This document shows positions 61,401 to 64,000 of a stretch of 64,000 nt of DNA, piece after piece; within the stretch, counting starts at the first letter, position 1, and every line of letters starts with the position of its first letter. Source of the stretch: Nocardioides agri (GTDB taxonomy: Bacteria; Actinomycetota; Actinomycetes; Propionibacteriales; Nocardioidaceae). The position numbers and the translations under genes were made by a program. Under the pieces are notes generated by a model, which saw nothing but the letters and a program-made list of their open reading frames with translations, was not told where the DNA came from and searched no databases. The DNA lies in NCBI RefSeq assembly GCF_013778305.1, contig NZ_JACEIC010000002.1, positions 1,511,623 through 1,575,622 on the forward strand. Reading direction: 5' to 3'.

Positions 61401-62086
61401 GCACCTCGACCCCGATCGATCCGGGGACCTCGCAGCGGGACCAGGGCTTCACGCTCGTCGAGGTGCTGGTGGCGATGGGCCTGTTCGCGGTCGTGTCGAC
61501 GCTGCTGCTGGGCCTGGTGCTCTCGACGGCGAACGTCACCGACGACACCCGAGCCGCGGCCAACGTGACGGAGGAGTCGCGGATCGCGACCGAGCGGATG
61601 GCTCGCGAGCTCCGCCAGGCGGCGGCGGTCGACGCGGTGGAGCTCTCGACCCTCGGGGCGAGCACCACGGCCCTCACGTTCTGGACCGACTTCGACGGCG
61701 ACGGCGTGCGCGACGAGAGCGCCGTCGATCCCGAGGTGCTGACCTACCGCTGGTACCCCGCGAGCCGTCGGCTGACCCTGACGGCCAACGACGCCGACGG
61801 CACCGCCGTGACCAGGCCGGTGCTGGCCGGGCTCGTCCGCAACTTCAACCTCCAGCTGCGCAGCAGCCTCTGGCAGTACGACGGCGCGGGTGGGACCGCC
61901 GACGGCGTGACGACCTGGGACGAGCTCGATGCTTCCGGAGCGCCGGTCGGCAACGGCAACGGCAAGCCCGACGGGCCGGAGCTGGACCGCATCGACCTCG
62001 TGTCGATCACGCTGACCGTCACCGACGGCACCACGGAGCGGGTCTTCACCATGCAGGCCGACCTGCGCAACCGGGAGCAGAACTGA
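61397..62086 (+). CDS. PilW/GspJ-like minor prepilin
   Basis: Prepilin of 229 aa with leader ending QRDQG, predicted cleavage G17/F18 and Glu at +5 (FTLVEVLVAMGLFAVVSTLLLG). The domain has FWTDFDGDGVRDES and ends in a beta region typical of PilW/GspJ. It is translationally coupled to the PilV-like gene. Confidence 0.87.
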   Translation: MSTSTPIDPGTSQRDQGFTLVEVLVAMGLFAVVSTLLLGLVLSTANVTDDTRAAANVTEESRIATERMARELRQAAAVDAVELSTLGASTTALTFWTDFDGDGVRDESAVDPEVLTYRWYPASRRLTLTANDADGTAVTRPVLAGLVRNFNLQLRSSLWQYDGAGGTADGVTTWDELDASGAPVGNGNGKPDGPELDRIDLVSITLTVTDGTTERVFTMQADLRNREQN

Positions 62087-62096
62087 GGAGCGCAGC

Positions 62097-63494
62097 ATGA
62101 GCACTGTCCGCCCCCTGACGGGCCGACGCGGCACCGTGAATCGGCCCGCGGCCCGCGACGAGGGATCCGCACTGCTGATCACCATGATGGTGATGGCCGT
62201 CCTCACGGTGCTCGGGACCACCGTCCTGACGGTCACCGTCAACAACGTGTCCGCGTCCCGACGTGCCCTCGACTCCGCCTCCGCGCTCGACGCCGCGGAT
62301 GCCGGTGTGACCCAGGCGCTCTCCTACCTGCGCAGCACCGGAGCCGCCTCCCTCGCGTGCTCGCCGACCTGCGCCAGCAACCCGTGGGGGAACAAGGCGA
62401 ACCCGCGCAAGATCAACGTTCCGGGCAGCAGCCGACAGCGCTACGAAGTGTGGATCGAGCCGGTGCCGGCCACCAATCCCACGTTCTACCGCGTGCACTC
62501 GCAGGGCATCGCGGGCACCGGCTCCCGCGCCGTCCAGGTCGACGCCACGCTCATCGCCGGCGCCAACCGGGTCCCCCTGGGCGTCTTCGCGCGCACGATC
62601 GAGGGCGGCGGCTCGGCGAGCGTCACGCGCGAGAGCGTCTTCTCCACCGGATGCGTCTACAACCGGTCGAAGATCGAGATGGGGACGTCGATCGACGCCG
62701 CGTACAACATCCGGGCGGCGGTGCACTCCGCCCGGATCATCACCGACAGCAACGGCAACACCTCGACCTGCCCTGCCAACGACCACAAGGCGATCCACCG
62801 GACGGGTCCGTGCGACAGCGCATACCCCTACGACCAGGACACCAACGGCGGCGCCACGAGCGCACCGTGTGACGGCGCGACGGCGTACCCGCCGTACTAC
62901 GCGGCGAAGGACCTCGACGGCAACGGGACCAACGACGTCAACGGCTCCTACATCCGAGACGCGGCCGCCCTGATGAAGCTGTTCAACATCACCGACCAGC
63001 CGTTCACGCCGACCCAGCTCGACGACCTCCGCAACGTCGCACGGAGCCAGGGCAACTACTGGACCTCGTCCACCGGCTTTGCGAGCCCGAACCCGACGAC
63101 CGCGCCCAACGCGGTGATGTTCTTCGACCTGCTCGGAAGCGACCCGGGCGGCACGGTGGACCTCAACGACGTCACCGGCTGGGGTCGCGCAAAGAACCTG
63201 GGCGCGACCGACGCTGCCTGCCCGAAGCGGTCGCTGCTGATCATCATCGACGGCGGCAACGCGAAGATGAACTCCAACCAACAGCTGTCCGCGAGCCTGG
63301 TGCTGACGTCCCAGGCGCCGTACGGCGTGGTCACCCACGCCAACGGCACCGCCGACTTCATCGGCACGATCTTCGCCGACCACGTCAACCTCGTCGGCAA
63401 CTTCGACACCTCGCTCGACAAGTGCTTCCTGGCCAACCTGAGCCCCGGGCTCTACTCCATCCAGGTGCAGAACTACCGCGAGGTCGATCGCTGA
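62097..63494 (+). CDS. PilX/GspK-like prepilin
   Basis: Protein of 465 aa with an N-terminal prepilin-like segment RDEG23/SALLITMMVMAVLTVLGTTVL. Position +5 is Ile instead of Glu, as in PilX/GspK that initiate the pilus tip. A long C-terminal domain with Cys pairs and Asp/Asn-rich loops (DLDGNGTNDVNG, a possible calcium site) follows. It begins 10 nt after the PilW-like stop and completes a four-gene minor pilin operon. Confidence 0.83.
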   Translation: MSTVRPLTGRRGTVNRPAARDEGSALLITMMVMAVLTVLGTTVLTVTVNNVSASRRALDSASALDAADAGVTQALSYLRSTGAASLACSPTCASNPWGNKANPRKINVPGSSRQRYEVWIEPVPATNPTFYRVHSQGIAGTGSRAVQVDATLIAGANRVPLGVFARTIEGGGSASVTRESVFSTGCVYNRSKIEMGTSIDAAYNIRAAVHSARIITDSNGNTSTCPANDHKAIHRTGPCDSAYPYDQDTNGGATSAPCDGATAYPPYYAAKDLDGNGTNDVNGSYIRDAAALMKLFNITDQPFTPTQLDDLRNVARSQGNYWTSSTGFASPNPTTAPNAVMFFDLLGSDPGGTVDLNDVTGWGRAKNLGATDAACPKRSLLIIIDGGNAKMNSNQQLSASLVLTSQAPYGVVTHANGTADFIGTIFADHVNLVGNFDTSLDKCFLANLSPGLYSIQVQNYREVDR

Positions 63495-63910
63495 GACCCC
63501 CGGTCAGCTTGACCGCCGGCTGAACGGCTCTAGCGTCGGCTGCACGCACGAGCGCGCTCCGGCGTACCGGTGGCCCCAGGTCTGGCACCGGCCGGGCCGC
63601 TCGACGCTCGTGGACGCGGGTGACTGGACGCCCGGATCCGGGGACGGACAGGCCGGGCCGATCAGCTCGAGCCCTACGGCTCGACTGAGAAGAACGTGCG
63701 CCGTCCGGCTGCTCAAGCACGTCAAGGTCGAGACCCTCGGCACGCAGAGGCAGAGGCCGTCTGCTGACGACCACGCTTGCGAAGACGATCACGCGCGGCG
63801 CGCTGAGCGCGGCGGGTGGCTCGACCGCGCGCGGGGTAGGCGAGCGCGCCCGAGCCAGGGCCGCCACGAGAGACGTGGCGAGTCGACGGAGGCTCGGGCG
63901 CGGCGGCCGG
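63495..63910. other. Intergenic region between PilX-like gene and pilC
   Basis: 416 bp between convergent genes. Open frames here lack family motifs and ribosome sites and are rejected. A short GGTCA/TGACC stem follows the PilX-like stop, and the pilC terminator hairpin is at 63846-63901. Otherwise nothing was recognised. Confidence 0.5.
63846..63901 (-). terminator. Terminator-like hairpin after pilC
   Basis: Perfect 11-bp arms GCGCCCGAGCC/GGCTCGGGCGC (63846-63856, 63891-63901) enclose a second stem GCCACG/CGTGGC (63863-63879). Confidence 0.6.
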
Positions 63911-64000
63911 CTACTTGATGAGGTTGAAGATCGAGAACATCGGCAGGTAGAGGCAGATGATCATGCCCCCGACGACGACACCCAAGAAGGCGATCATCAG
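63911..64000 (-). CDS. pilC: Type IV pilus inner-membrane platform protein PilC/GspF (C-terminus only)
   Basis: Only the last 29 residues are present. They read as the final TM segment of GspF-family proteins (LMIAFLGVVVGGMIICLYLPMF), ending NLIK. The family is recognisable from the FLGxxVGGMxxxxYLPMF pattern. The rest of the gene and probably pilT, pilB and other assembly genes lie to the right of the window. Confidence 0.85.
   Translation of the reverse strand: MMIAFLGVVVGGMIICLYLPMFSIFNLIK

Noticed and set aside
63610..63918. A 102-codon open frame in the gap before pilC
   Set aside because: No ribosome site or motif, polar Arg-rich composition typical of shadow translation, and it overlaps the pilC terminator hairpin.

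Overview
The window reads as chromosome from a high-GC Gram-positive actinobacterium. Several features point to the Nocardioides group: very high GC with strong third-position G/C bias, many GTG starts, a four-gene conservon operon, DUF3263, DUF4032, a WhiG/FliA-type sigma factor, SenX3-RegX3 and CarD. The genus is inferred from gene content and not proven. No prophage, plasmid or CRISPR locus was seen. The only intact mobile element is one IS481-family insertion sequence.

Layout. Positions 1-4720 (mostly minus strand) carry the 5' part of threonine synthase behind a SAM-I riboswitch, then Lon protease, trehalose-phosphatase OtsB, a LytR_C protein and a DUF3263 protein. Positions 4837-13348 hold a Gfo/Idh/MocA oxidoreductase, a NarL-type two-component pair, trehalose-6-phosphate synthase OtsA, a PhaC-like hydrolase that has lost its nucleophile, a GPH-type transporter and a PLP-dependent decarboxylase. 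Positions 13361-19694 hold a TetR/aldolase/PfkB operon, HxlR/thioesterase, Ung, an extradiol dioxygenase, an aldo/keto reductase and a cupin. Positions 19710-27026 hold an ALDH/GMC oxidoreductase pair, pyridoxal kinase, tRNA-Thr, an SDR/NTF2-like pair, SoxR and a DUF4032 protein. Positions 27027-34153 are one six-gene operon: a branched-chain-type ABC importer (fused permease) plus two unknown envelope proteins. Positions 34253-45572 are a dispersed carD-ispD-ispF-cysS-rlmB neighbourhood, interrupted by a molybdopterin oxidoreductase, SDR, NirD-like protein and the IS. Positions 45761-50631 hold UbiA, a lipoprotein, phosphoglycerate mutase, PhoU and SenX3-RegX3. Positions 50657-55657 are a conservon ending in an ABC solute-binding lipoprotein. 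Positions 55821-64000 hold a DMT transporter, a WhiG-like sigma factor, a proline-repeat protein and a type IV pilus locus with one major-type pilin, four minor prepilin-like proteins and the end of PilC.

How the genes work together. Two features link distant loci. First, a TAGAAC(A/G)CGT-type inverted repeat lies at the promoters of the GMC/ALDH operon, the SDR/NTF2-like operon and the ABC importer operon, which suggests one TetR-family (KstR-like) regulon. Second, many genes have a TANNNT -10 hexamer only 6-7 nt before the start codon, the layout of leaderless mRNAs. At cysS and the neighbouring peptidase gene, two such -10 elements overlap on opposite strands in a 22-bp gap.

The most unusual observation is a pair of tail-to-tail IspD homologues. 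One keeps the nucleotide-binding and catalytic residues but lacks the beta-arm motif. The other keeps the arm motif but has lost the nucleotide-binding core. A heterodimeric IspD is a testable reading. Other anomalies are a SAM riboswitch on a threonine gene, an IS whose transposase stop codon is supplied by its own target duplication, an 88-bp palindromic repeat family, and two enzymes missing catalytic residues.
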